From NCBI RefSeq assembly GCF_900168265.1, contig NZ_FVZF01000022.1, positions 1 to 62,557 on the forward strand: a DNA stretch of 62,557 nucleotides, given 5' to 3'. The number at the start of each line of letters is the position of its first letter. Positions within the stretch are counted from its first letter, which is position 1. This DNA is from Salegentibacter salarius. Its GTDB lineage: Bacteria; Bacteroidota; Bacteroidia; Flavobacteriales; Flavobacteriaceae. Shown one piece after another: positions 43,848 through 50,906 of this stretch. Below the pieces are notes generated by a model that ran no database searches, was not told where the DNA came from, and saw nothing but the letters and a program-made list of their open reading frames with translations. A program made the position numbers and the translations under genes.

Positions 43848-45101
43848 TTAATGAACGATAATTGGATCAGCTGTTCCGTCTGGATCTCCATTAACGGTTC
43901 CATCGGTAGAAGCAGGTCCTAATAGTAAAACTCCGGCTGCGTGAGGTGAAGCCATAGAAGTACCACTAATTGAATTGTAACCACCGTCTTTCCAGGTAGA
44001 ATTTACAGCAACTCCAGGAGCAGCGTAATCTACCGGAGGGTTTCCGTAGTTAGAAAAAGAAGCAAAATTATCGTTAGAATCCATTGCAGAAATGGTCACG
44101 ATATTTGCGCCATTAACTCGTGCAGGAGAACTGGTATTAGCATCAGAACTTTCATTTCCTGCTGCAAGAGCAAATATAATTCCGTTTTCAGAAGCAGAAA
44201 GAATTGCACTATCCAAAGCATCAGAAGTTGGACCTCCAAGACTCATATTAGCAACATCTCCAGCGCTTCCATAAGCAGCAACGTGGTCTACACCGGCAAT
44301 TACACCAGAATAAGATCCGCTACCACGGCTATCTAGAACTTTTATTGGTATCACTGTGGCTCCCGGAGCTACACCAATTACACCAATATTATTATTTAAT
44401 GCAGCAATAGTTCCTGCCACGTGAGTTCCGTGTCCATTACCATCATCGGTAGACTTACCATCTCTTCCAGAGGTAAAAGCATTAAATCCTCTTGAGGCAT
44501 CAACATTTAGATCTGGGTGATCTGTATCAATTCCTGAATCAATTACCCAGGCTACGTTAGAACCGGTATAAGAAGCAACGCCATTTACACGAACAATTCC
44601 GTAAGGAGTATCCTGACCGGAATCTCCACCGCTACCGTCATCCCCATCGCCTGGATCACCATCACAAGGTCCACCATTTGGAGTTCCACAAGGTGGAGCA
44701 AATTGTACTATTCTATCTTCTTCAATAAAAGCAATCTCTTTTTTCTTGCGTAGTGATTCTACCTGGTCAAGATTTAATTTAAGCGCAACCCCGTTTATAG
44801 TTTTACTATAAACTGCAAGAAGTTCGGCCTCAGGAATATTCGCATCAGATAATACTTTTTTGGTAGTGTTAGCTACAGCTTCCTGGGCCTTGGTATAACT
44901 CTGGGGATACTTGGAAGTAGCATCTCCCGTTACTTTTTTATTGAAAACAACAATATATTGGCCTTCAATAATATTTGAGGAAGAGGGAGCAACCAATTCT
45001 TCATCAATTTGCTGATCTCTTTGTTCATCTTGCGAACATGAGAACAAAAAAGTGGCAACTAATGCAGTTACCGCGAGTGGTTTGAATTTGTTTAAAATCA
45101 T
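43848..45101 (-). CDS. S8 family subtilisin-like serine peptidase, lipoprotein-type signal
   Basis: This is a 417-aa secreted protease precursor. A lipobox-like LFSCSQDE (C22) is followed by an I9 inhibitor prodomain (about 45-135, GQYIVVFNKKV to EIAFIEEDRIVQF). A Gly/Asp/Pro-rich linker comes next (about 138-165), then the catalytic domain with D188 in VAWVIDSGIDTDHPDL, H224 in GNGHGTHVAGT and S382 in ISGTSMASPHAAGV. The oxyanion Asn is in ALAAGNESS. It is closest to proteinase-K-like S8A enzymes. The linker with two Cys-containing turns is unusual. There is no sorting domain at the C-terminus. It probably degrades extracellular protein. Confidence 0.93.
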   Translation of the reverse strand: MILNKFKPLAVTALVATFLFSCSQDEQRDQQIDEELVAPSSSNIIEGQYIVVFNKKVTGDATSKYPQSYTKAQEAVANTTKKVLSDANIPEAELLAVYSKTINGVALKLNLDQVESLRKKKEIAFIEEDRIVQFAPPCGTPNGGPCDGDPGDGDDGSGGDSGQDTPYGIVRVNGVASYTGSNVAWVIDSGIDTDHPDLNVDASRGFNAFTSGRDGKSTDDGNGHGTHVAGTIAALNNNIGVIGVAPGATVIPIKVLDSRGSGSYSGVIAGVDHVAAYGSAGDVANMSLGGPTSDALDSAILSASENGIIFALAAGNESSDANTSSPARVNGANIVTISAMDSNDNFASFSNYGNPPVDYAAPGVAVNSTWKDGGYNSISGTSMASPHAAGVLLLGPASTDGTVNGDPDGTADPIIVH

Positions 45102-45241
45102 AAATTTAAATGTTTGGTTAAAAAAAGGTTAATAGATCGGTCAAATCTATCATTTTATCGACAAAAAACAAACTTTACGCTATAATAATTCGTAATTTAA
45201 CAAATTTGATGTTTCCATAATTCCTGAATTTATTGCATAAA

Positions 45242-45277
45242 AAAACGCGCTATCTGGTGTTTCAAATAGCGCGTTTT
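45242..45277 (-). terminator. terminator downstream of the rhodanese gene
   Basis: AAAACGCGCTAT pairs perfectly with ATAGCGCGTTTT (12 bp) around a 12-nt loop. On the minus strand it is followed by a T-run. It is 23 nt past the rhodanese stop. Confidence 0.85.
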
Positions 45278-45300
45278 CAAATTTAAAAAATTATATACTC

Positions 45301-45615
45301 TTAATCTTCAGACTTTTCGCCTTCCCATTCCATAAATCCACCTTCAAGGTTATAAGTATTTGCAAAACCCATCTGGTCTAATATAGTACAGGCCTGTGCA
45401 CTTCGTTTTCCCGAGCGGCAATAGATATAATAATTTTTATCCTTATCGAGCTTTTCTACTTCATTTATAAACTCCTGACCTTTATAAATATCAAGGTTTT
45501 TTGCAGTTGGAATATAGCCGTCTTCTACTTCTTCTTGAGTTCTTACATCCAAAATTACTGCCTGGTCATCTTTTTCTAACTGTGATTTCCATTCTTCCTG
45601 ACTAAGTTCTTTCAT
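45301..45615 (-). CDS. rhodanese-like domain protein
   Basis: This 104-aa single-domain rhodanese is cytosolic. VILDVRTQEEVEDGYIPTAKNLD is the first signature, and YYIYCRSGKRSAQACTIL carries the persulfide-forming catalytic cysteine C66. The CRSGKR active loop matches GlpE-like sulfurtransferases that move sulfane sulfur to thiols or cyanide. No signal peptide is present. It is divergent from the MarR operon with about 195 nt between them. Its physiological acceptor is unknown. Confidence 0.9.
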   Translation of the reverse strand: MKELSQEEWKSQLEKDDQAVILDVRTQEEVEDGYIPTAKNLDIYKGQEFINEVEKLDKDKNYYIYCRSGKRSAQACTILDQMGFANTYNLEGGFMEWEGEKSED

Positions 45616-45778
45616 AAACTCCTATTTTTTCAATTTTCCCCAAAAGGGAATCCGTTAATATTTTCCTTTTTATTTTACGTAAAGATATTGAAAGTTTTAA
45701 AAAATCGCGATTTCATCCCCCTGGATTACTCATTAAAAAATTTAACATTTCATTTAAATAAAAACAATAAAACTCGTT

Positions 45779-45797
45779 TATATTTGTATGTACAAAT
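45779..45797 (+). promoter_or_regulatory. marR promoter box with overlapping palindromic operator
   Basis: The -7 box TATATTTG (45779-45786) overlaps the inverted repeat ATTTGTA-TG-TACAAAT (45782-45797). The perfect 7-bp arms with a 2-nt centre resemble MarR-family operators. A MarR dimer bound here would block the promoter of its own operon. The ATG at 45811 follows 13 nt downstream. Confidence 0.6.
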
Positions 45798-45810
45798 GTT
45801 GTTGAAACAA

Positions 45811-46260
45811 ATGAAACTTGAAGATCAATTAAAGACCAGTAATTTACCATTAGCTCGAAAGTTGAGTCTTGGGATATTGGTGACCGCAAACTATATAGAT
45901 GATAAGGTTGCCGAAGCACTAAAACCCTTCGATATCTCCATTCCTCAATTTAATGTGCTGCGTATTTTACGCGGACAAAAAGGAAAGCCGGCTAACTTGA
46001 GCACTATTCAGGAGCGTATGGTAAGTAAAATGAGCAATACTACCAGATTGGTAGATAAATTGATCACTAAAGGTCTGGCCGAAAGAGTTATTTGCGAGGC
46101 CAATCGTCGCAAGGTAGAAATTAGCATTACTAAAGAAGGTCTTCAACTTTTAAATGAAATAGACCCTATAGTAGATGCAGTGGAAGCAAAAATGACCGAG
46201 AATTTAACCGAAGAAAACATAGAGTACATTACAAATTGCTTAAACGAAATAAGAAAATAA
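45811..46260 (+). CDS. MarR family transcriptional regulator
   Basis: This 149-aa winged-helix regulator starts at ATG 45811 (MKLEDQLKTSNLPLARKLSL). A TTG 41 codons upstream would read through the promoter and palindrome and is rejected. ISIPQFNVLRILRGQKGKPANLSTIQERM and SNTTRLVDKLITKGLAERVI form the HTH, and CEANRRKVEISITKEGLQLL forms the wing. It heads an operon with a nitroreductase and two YceI genes (2, 34 and 48-nt gaps). Such regulators usually repress their own operon and respond to phenolic or oxidant signals; the inducer here is unknown. Confidence 0.9.
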   Translation: MKLEDQLKTSNLPLARKLSLGILVTANYIDDKVAEALKPFDISIPQFNVLRILRGQKGKPANLSTIQERMVSKMSNTTRLVDKLITKGLAERVICEANRRKVEISITKEGLQLLNEIDPIVDAVEAKMTENLTEENIEYITNCLNEIRK

Positions 46261-46262
46261 CT

Positions 46263-46895
46263 ATGGAAAATTATAATGAAAAATTAAACTGGCGATATGC
46301 CACCAAGAAGTTTAATCCAGAAAAATCATTAAGTCAGGATGAGGTAAATTATTTACAAAAAAGCATCCAGCTTTCGGCCTCATCTTATGGATTACAACCT
46401 TACGAAGTATTTGTAGTAACAGATAAAGAGACGAAGGAAAAACTAAAGGCAGCTGCCTGGGATCAGTCGCAACTTACCGATGCTTCCCACGTATTTATCT
46501 TCGCAGGACTTAAAAAACTAAACGAAGATTACATAGATTCTTATTTAGAGAACATCAGTAAAATTAGGGAAGTTCAGGTTCAGGATTTAAGCGGATTAAA
46601 AGATATGCTTACTTCAAACATTTTAGGAAAGTCTGAAGATCAACAAAAGATCTGGGCACAGAAGCAAACCTACATTGCATTAGGAAATTTACTTTCGGCT
46701 GCAGCTCATTTAAAGGTTGATACCTGCCCTATGGAAGGTTTTGATGCTGAAAAGTTTGATGAGATATTGGGAATTTCAGGAACAAATTTAACTACTGCTG
46801 TTATTGCCACGGCGGGTTATAGAAGTAACGAAGACCAATTACAGCACGCCAAAAAAGTAAGAAAACAAGAAGAAGAATTATTCCATTTAATATAA
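46263..46895 (+). CDS. NAD(P)H-dependent oxidoreductase, nitroreductase family
   Basis: This 210-aa FMN flavoprotein is of the NfsB/NfnB type. ATG 46263 (MENYNEKLNWRYATKKFNPEK) follows the MarR stop by 2 nt; a TTG inside marR is rejected. The R-YATK-F motif and SIQLSASSYGLQPYEVFVV bind FMN. KQTYIALGNLLSAAAHLKVDTCPMEGFD and a C-terminal basic segment complete the fold. It reduces quinones or nitroaromatics. Together with MarR it suggests an inducible response to electrophiles or quinones. Confidence 0.9.
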   Translation: MENYNEKLNWRYATKKFNPEKSLSQDEVNYLQKSIQLSASSYGLQPYEVFVVTDKETKEKLKAAAWDQSQLTDASHVFIFAGLKKLNEDYIDSYLENISKIREVQVQDLSGLKDMLTSNILGKSEDQQKIWAQKQTYIALGNLLSAAAHLKVDTCPMEGFDAEKFDEILGISGTNLTTAVIATAGYRSNEDQLQHAKKVRKQEEELFHLI

Positions 46896-46929
46896 ATCAA
46901 AACTAAATTAATTAAAATCAAAAATTGTT

Positions 46930-47508
46930 ATGAAAAAGAATCTATTTAAAGGTGCCCTTGCATCTACAGTTATCGTATCTCTTTTATCTTTTACCAACGT
47001 AAACGCGCAGGAAAAGAAAGTTGAAGTAAAAGACAGCAACATTGAATGGAAAGGCGAAAAAGTAACCGGTTCTCACGAAGGAACTATAGACTTGAAAGAC
47101 GGTTATTTCACTATGGAAAATGGGGAGCTTAAAGGTGGTGAATTTGTAATGGATATGACTTCTATTACGGTAACCGATCTTGAAGGCGAAGACAAAGGAA
47201 AGTTAGAAAGTCACTTAAAGTCTGATGATTTCTTTGGAGTGAATAACCACCCTACCGCTAAATTGGTAATTACCAGCGTTGCAAAGAAAAGCAATGATAC
47301 TTATGGTGTAGTTGCCGATCTTACCATTAAAGAAAAAACAAACTCCATTACTTTCGATTTAGATATGGATAAAAATTCGGCTTCTACTGAATTAACAATA
47401 GACAGATCTAAATACGATGTTCGTTACGGGTCAGGAAGTTTCTTTGATAACCTTGGAGACAAAACTATCTACGATAACTTTGAACTGGACGTAGAATTGA
47501 AATTCTAA
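46930..47508 (+). CDS. YceI family protein, exported
   Basis: This 192-aa lipocalin-like YceI protein has a signal peptide (about 1-26, cleaved near VNAQEKKV), so it is periplasmic. Conserved strands include NIEWKGEKVTGSHEGTIDL, GGEFVMDMTSITVTDL, SDDFFGVNNHPTAKLVI and FDNLGDKTIYDNFELDVELKF. YceI proteins bind isoprenoid quinones or amphiphiles in a barrel. It is about two thirds identical by eye to the next gene over the mature region, which indicates tandem duplication. It is part of the MarR operon. Confidence 0.92.
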   Translation: MKKNLFKGALASTVIVSLLSFTNVNAQEKKVEVKDSNIEWKGEKVTGSHEGTIDLKDGYFTMENGELKGGEFVMDMTSITVTDLEGEDKGKLESHLKSDDFFGVNNHPTAKLVITSVAKKSNDTYGVVADLTIKEKTNSITFDLDMDKNSASTELTIDRSKYDVRYGSGSFFDNLGDKTIYDNFELDVELKF

Positions 47509-47556
47509 ACTGCCCCGGGAAGAAAATTGCTATTGAAAAAGAAAAATTAAATTATT

Positions 47557-48057
47557 ATGGAAAAACAAATAAATACCCAGGCCAGTAATATCGCCTGGAA
47601 AGGAAAGAAAGTTTTAGGTTCGCACTCAGGAACCATCGATCTAAAAGATGGGAAATTCAAGTTTGAAAACGATGAAATAGTAGGTGGCGAATTTGTAATG
47701 GATATGACCACAATTACTGTAACAGATCTTAAAGGAGATGATAAAGCAGGATTGGAAGGTCACTTAAATTCAGATGATTTCTTTGGAGTAGATAATCATC
47801 CAACATCAACCCTGGTAATTACCAGCGTAGCCAAAAAAGATGATGGCACTTATGGTGTGGTTGGAGATCTTACAATTAAAGAAAACACCCATCCGGTAAC
47901 TTTCGATTTAGATTACAACAATAATACTGCTACTACCAAATTAACAATAGATCGTTCTAAATATAACGTGAAATACAATTCCGGTAGCTTTTTTAGCGGA
48001 CTTGGAGATCAAACGATTTACGATAATTTCGATTTAAATATTGAGTTAAAATTCTAA
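47557..48057 (+). CDS. YceI family protein, no signal peptide
   Basis: This 166-aa paralogue of the preceding gene begins directly with the barrel (MEKQINTQASNIAWKGKKVLG) and has no signal peptide. It should therefore stay in the cytoplasm. It keeps GGEFVMDMTTITVTDL, SDDFFGVDNHPTSTLVI and LGDQTIYDNFDLNIELKF. Tandem YceI copies of which one lacks a signal also occur in other flavobacteria near MarR and nitroreductase genes. Loss of the signal here is real: no upstream in-frame start restores one in the 48-nt gap. It is followed by a strong terminator. Confidence 0.9.
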   Translation: MEKQINTQASNIAWKGKKVLGSHSGTIDLKDGKFKFENDEIVGGEFVMDMTTITVTDLKGDDKAGLEGHLNSDDFFGVDNHPTSTLVITSVAKKDDGTYGVVGDLTIKENTHPVTFDLDYNNNTATTKLTIDRSKYNVKYNSGSFFSGLGDQTIYDNFDLNIELKF

Positions 48058-48077
48058 TAATTAGACTGCACAATTCC

Positions 48078-48108
48078 AGCCGGAAAAGTTAAATTTACTT
48101 TTCCGGCT
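48078..48108 (+). terminator. terminator of the marR-YceI operon
   Basis: AGCCGGAAAAGT and ACTTTTCCGGCT form a 12-bp perfect stem with a 7-nt loop, followed by TTTCTTTTT. Confidence 0.9.
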
Positions 48109-48128
48109 TTTCTTTTTATAAAACCGAC

Positions 48129-48158
48129 TTGTTTATTTAAAAGAGGTTTCTATCTTTG
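48129..48158 (+). promoter_or_regulatory. trp operon promoter (-33 TTG, 19-bp spacer, TAnnTTTG)
   Basis: TTG at 48129-48131, a 19-bp spacer, and TATCTTTG at 48151-48158 match the Bacteroidota sigma consensus closely. The transcript would begin near 48165, about 30 nt before the trp leader ATG. Confidence 0.7.
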
Positions 48159-48196
48159 AAGCAATAAAAGCCAACAAATGGCATTTATTATATTTT

Positions 48197-48253
48197 ATGA
48201 AAACAATTACAACAAATACCTGGTGGTGGAAAAATTTACGTCAAACGTCGTGA
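48197..48253 (+). CDS. trpL: trp operon leader peptide
   Basis: An 18-aa ORF reads MKTITTNTWWWKNLRQTS, with three consecutive Trp codons (TGG at 48221-48229) and a TGA stop at 48251-48253. It sits between a strong promoter and a strong terminator hairpin upstream of trpE, the exact layout of an attenuation leader peptide. Low Trp-tRNA would stall the ribosome on the Trp codons. No other function is expected for the peptide itself. It is too short for routine gene calling. Confidence 0.9.
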   Translation: MKTITTNTWWWKNLRQTS

Positions 48254-48310
48254 AGTAACATCGCTATAGTATAATCTCATACAAAAGGCTTGTCTCACGA
48301 CAAGCCTTTT
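48247..48310 (+). promoter_or_regulatory. trp attenuator (antiterminator and terminator)
   Basis: The terminator is AAAAGGCTTGTC (48283-48294), loop TCAC, GACAAGCCTTTT (48299-48310), then more T. A competing 7-bp pairing exists: GTCGTGA (48247-48253, at the leader stop codon) with TCACGAC (48295-48301), which uses the terminator loop and 3' arm. A ribosome stalled at the Trp codons leaves 48247-48253 free and permits antitermination. A ribosome reaching the stop codon covers it and the terminator forms. Confidence 0.85.
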
Positions 48311-48325
48311 TTTATTTGGTATATA

Positions 48326-48776
48326 GTCATTTCCGCGAAGGCGGAAATCTCAAAAAACACAGAATTAAGAAATACGATAAATTAAAAAAGACTCCACTTT
48401 TTAAGAAAGTGACAGAAATAAATTATGAACAACGATTACCAATATCACGTTTACATAATTACAAATCGTAAGAATGGAACACTATATATTGGGATTACAC
48501 GAAACTTGAAACAAAGGTTATATCAACATAGAAATCGAAACCTAAAAAGTTTTAGCAGCAGATACCGACTTAGTAAACTAGTATTTTATGAAAAATTCGA
48601 ATATCCTTCGTTGGCGATTAAAAGAGAGAAACAACTTAAAAAATGGAATCGACTCTGGAAAATAAACCTGATAAACGATTTCAACCCCGATTGGGAAGAT
48701 TTGACTGGAAGATTTAAATAACTCAAATAGAAACATACTAAAATAGACTCCCACCTTCGCGGGAGTGACAGAAATA
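48326..48776. mobile_element. family B element carrying a GIY-YIG gene
   Basis: The left half GTCATTTCCG...GGAAATCTC (48326-48351) and right half AGACTCCCACCTTCGCGGGA...AGAAATA (48745-48776) match the compact gene-less element at 50779-50852. Here a GIY-YIG gene is inserted between the halves. A second, diverged right half (48389-48420) lies directly before the gene, giving direct repeats around it. It separates the trp attenuator from trpE. Confidence 0.7.
48425..48721 (+). CDS. GIY-YIG nuclease family protein
   Basis: This 98-aa single-domain GIY-YIG protein (UPF0213/YhbQ-like) has YHVYIITNRKNGTLYIGITR with HVY at 8-10 and YIG at 21-23, catalytic Arg about R31 (LKQRLYQHR), and the metal-binding Glu at E69 in AIKREKQLKKWNR. 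The basic tail ends DWEDLTGRFK. It is intact and catalytically complete. It lies between the trp attenuator and trpE, inside split family B repeats, so transcription should follow tryptophan control. Stand-alone GIY-YIG proteins of this kind are abundant and multicopy in Flavobacteriaceae and have no known role; mobility is inferred from context. Confidence 0.9.
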   Translation: MNNDYQYHVYIITNRKNGTLYIGITRNLKQRLYQHRNRNLKSFSSRYRLSKLVFYEKFEYPSLAIKREKQLKKWNRLWKINLINDFNPDWEDLTGRFK

Positions 48777-48784
48777 AATAATTT

Positions 48785-50179
48785 ATGTATCAACTAAAGA
48801 CAACCTATAAAAAACTCCTTGCCGATACCATTACGCCGGTGAGTGTTTATTTAAAAGTTCGGGACAAATATCCTAACAGTCTCTTGCTGGAAAGTAGTGA
48901 CTATCACGCCAACGATAATAGTTTCTCGTATATATGCTGTAATCCTATCGCTTCTATTAAAATTGAAAATGAAGTGATTACCGAAGTTTTTCCTGACGGA
49001 AGTAAAAAAACAACAGAGATCACACCTGGAGTGAACGTGCCGCAGCACATCCAGGAATTTTCAAAGCAATTTAAAACTGAAGACTCTGATTTTAAATTCA
49101 TCAATAACGGACTTTTTGGCTATATCGCTTATGACGGAGTTCGGTATTTTGAAGATTTAGAGATTAAAAAGCGAAATGGTGATCTTAAACTTCCGGATAT
49201 CTATTACGCGGTTTATCAAAATATCATAGCTATAAATCATTTTAATAATGAAGCTTATATTTTTGATCATAGCTACGATACCGATTCAAAAATCGCTGAA
49301 ATCGAGCAACTGATAAAAGTAAAAAATTTCGCGACCTATAATTTTGAACGCCAGCAGGAACCAATTTCTAACCTTACAGACGAAGAATTCAGGGAAAATG
49401 TACGGCTAGGAAAAAAACACTGCTATCGCGGTGACGTTTTTCAAATTGTGCTTTCGCGCAGATTTTCTCAGAAATTCAAGGGAGATGAATTTAATGTTTA
49501 TAGGGCTTTACGTAGCGTAAACCCTTCGCCCTACCTTTTCTATTTTGACTACGGAAATTTTAAAATTTTTGGAAGTTCGCCTGAAGCACAATTGGTGGTT
49601 CAGGATGGGCAGGCAGAAATCCATCCAATCGCCGGAACTTTTAAACGTACCGGAAACGATGAAGAAGACGCTGAACTAGCCAAAAAACTTGCCGCCGATG
49701 AAAAGGAAAATGCCGAACATGTAATGTTGGTTGATCTGGCTCGTAACGACTTAAGCAGACACGGTAATAATGTAAAAGTGGAAAAATATAGAGAAATCCA
49801 GTTTTTCTCCCACGTGATTCATTTAGTAAGTAAAGTAACCGGCACTAAAGATCTAAAAACACCAACAATGCAGGTGGTAGCCGATACTTTCCCGGCGGGT
49901 ACTTTAAGCGGGGCGCCAAAGCATAGTGCGATGAAACTCATAGAAAAATACGAAAATGTAAACCGTGATGCCTACGGTGGGGCAATCGGTTTTATGGATT
50001 TCCACGGAAATTTTAACCACGCGATTATTATTAGATCTTTTGTAAGTAAAGATCACCAATTGCATTATCAAGCCGGCGCAGGTGTCGTTTCAGAATCTGT
50101 AGAAGAAAACGAATTACAGGAAGTTTATAATAAACTAGGAGCACTAACCAAGGCATTAGATATCGCTGAAGATATTTAA
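48785..50179 (+). CDS. trpE: anthranilate synthase component I
   Basis: TrpE makes anthranilate from chorismate using ammonia from TrpG, the first committed step to tryptophan. At 464 aa it is normal. The tryptophan feedback site LLESS is at about 34-38 (LLLESSDYHANDNSFSY). The catalytic half has YRGDVFQIVLSRRF, PIAGTFKRTGNDEEDAELA, EHVMLVDLARNDL and PAGTLSGAPK, then YGGAIGFMDFHG. So the enzyme is both feedback-inhibited and attenuated. The ATG lies 8 nt after the right half of a family B repeat. Confidence 0.97.
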   Translation: MYQLKTTYKKLLADTITPVSVYLKVRDKYPNSLLLESSDYHANDNSFSYICCNPIASIKIENEVITEVFPDGSKKTTEITPGVNVPQHIQEFSKQFKTEDSDFKFINNGLFGYIAYDGVRYFEDLEIKKRNGDLKLPDIYYAVYQNIIAINHFNNEAYIFDHSYDTDSKIAEIEQLIKVKNFATYNFERQQEPISNLTDEEFRENVRLGKKHCYRGDVFQIVLSRRFSQKFKGDEFNVYRALRSVNPSPYLFYFDYGNFKIFGSSPEAQLVVQDGQAEIHPIAGTFKRTGNDEEDAELAKKLAADEKENAEHVMLVDLARNDLSRHGNNVKVEKYREIQFFSHVIHLVSKVTGTKDLKTPTMQVVADTFPAGTLSGAPKHSAMKLIEKYENVNRDAYGGAIGFMDFHGNFNHAIIIRSFVSKDHQLHYQAGAGVVSESVEENELQEVYNKLGALTKALDIAEDI

Positions 50180-50212
50180 AGAAATTAAAAATAGAATTTT
50201 ACAACAGGTAGA

Positions 50213-50779
50213 ATGAAAAAAATATTAGTTATAGATAATTACGATTCTTTTGTGTACAACCTTGTACATTATTTAGAAGAATTAAACTGTGAAGTCACGG
50301 TTATACGAAACGACCAATTAGAGCTGGAAGATGTAGAGAAATATGCTAAGATCTTACTTTCTCCCGGCCCCGGAATCCCCAGTGAAGCCGGATTATTAAA
50401 ACCTATCATAGAAAAATATGCTTCTTCAAAAAGCATCCTGGGCGTGTGTCTCGGGCAACAAGCCATAGGTGAAGTTTTCGGCGGGACCTTGGGCAATCTG
50501 GAATCTGTTTATCACGGCATCGCCACCACGATGGATCTTTGTGTAGACGACGAACCACTTTTTAAAGATCTCCCAAAAACAATGAAGGTAGGCCGGTACC
50601 ATTCCTGGGTAGTTTTAAAAGAACTTCCAGATTCTCTGGAAGCTACTTCCTATGATGAAAAAGGACAAATCATGTCGCTTCGCCACCGCGAGTTTGATGT
50701 ACGTGGAGTGCAGTTTCACCCAGAATCGGTATTGACTCCAGATGGAAAAAAAATGATTCAGAATTGGGTAGAATCGTAG
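50213..50779 (+). CDS. trpG: anthranilate synthase component II (glutamine amidotransferase)
   Basis: This 188-aa class I glutamine amidotransferase supplies ammonia to TrpE. Its catalytic triad is C79 in ILGVCLGQQAIGEVF, and H169 and E171 in VQFHPESVL. LLSPGPGIPSEAG is the oxyanion region. It is separate from TrpE (33-nt gap), the only trp junction without repeats. The last base of its TAG stop (50779) is also the first base of a family B repeat, suggesting insertion exactly at the gene end. It might also serve PabB for folate. Confidence 0.96.
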   Translation: MKKILVIDNYDSFVYNLVHYLEELNCEVTVIRNDQLELEDVEKYAKILLSPGPGIPSEAGLLKPIIEKYASSKSILGVCLGQQAIGEVFGGTLGNLESVYHGIATTMDLCVDDEPLFKDLPKTMKVGRYHSWVVLKELPDSLEATSYDEKGQIMSLRHREFDVRGVQFHPESVLTPDGKKMIQNWVES

Positions 50780-50896
50780 TCATTTCCGCGCAGGCGGAAA
50801 TCTCAGCGAAGCGATTAGTATTAAAATAGACTCCCACCTTCGTGGGAGTGACCGGAAGAGTAATAAAATAAAGATTCCCGTCTTCACGGGAATGAC
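50779..50896. repeat. family B element without a gene, plus extra half
   Basis: GTCATTTCCGCG...GGAAATCTC is followed 24 nt later by AGACTCCCACCTTCGTGGGA...GAC (to 50852). This is the compact form of the 48326-48776 unit. A further half GATTCCCGTCTTCACGGGAA...GAC (50873-50896) ends 10 nt before the trpD start. Confidence 0.8.
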
Positions 50897-50906
50897 AAAA
50901 TTAGAT

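Noticed and set aside
45688..45810. N-terminal extension of MarR from a TTG
   Set aside because: It would translate through the promoter and operator. The MarR domain is complete from ATG 45811.
48425..48721. Group I intron homing endonuclease
   Set aside because: There is no intron-like structure and no interrupted gene; the gene lies in an intergenic repeat.
50892..50906. Upstream ATG for trpD
   Set aside because: The codon belongs to a family B repeat half; the conserved TrpD start is ATG 50907.
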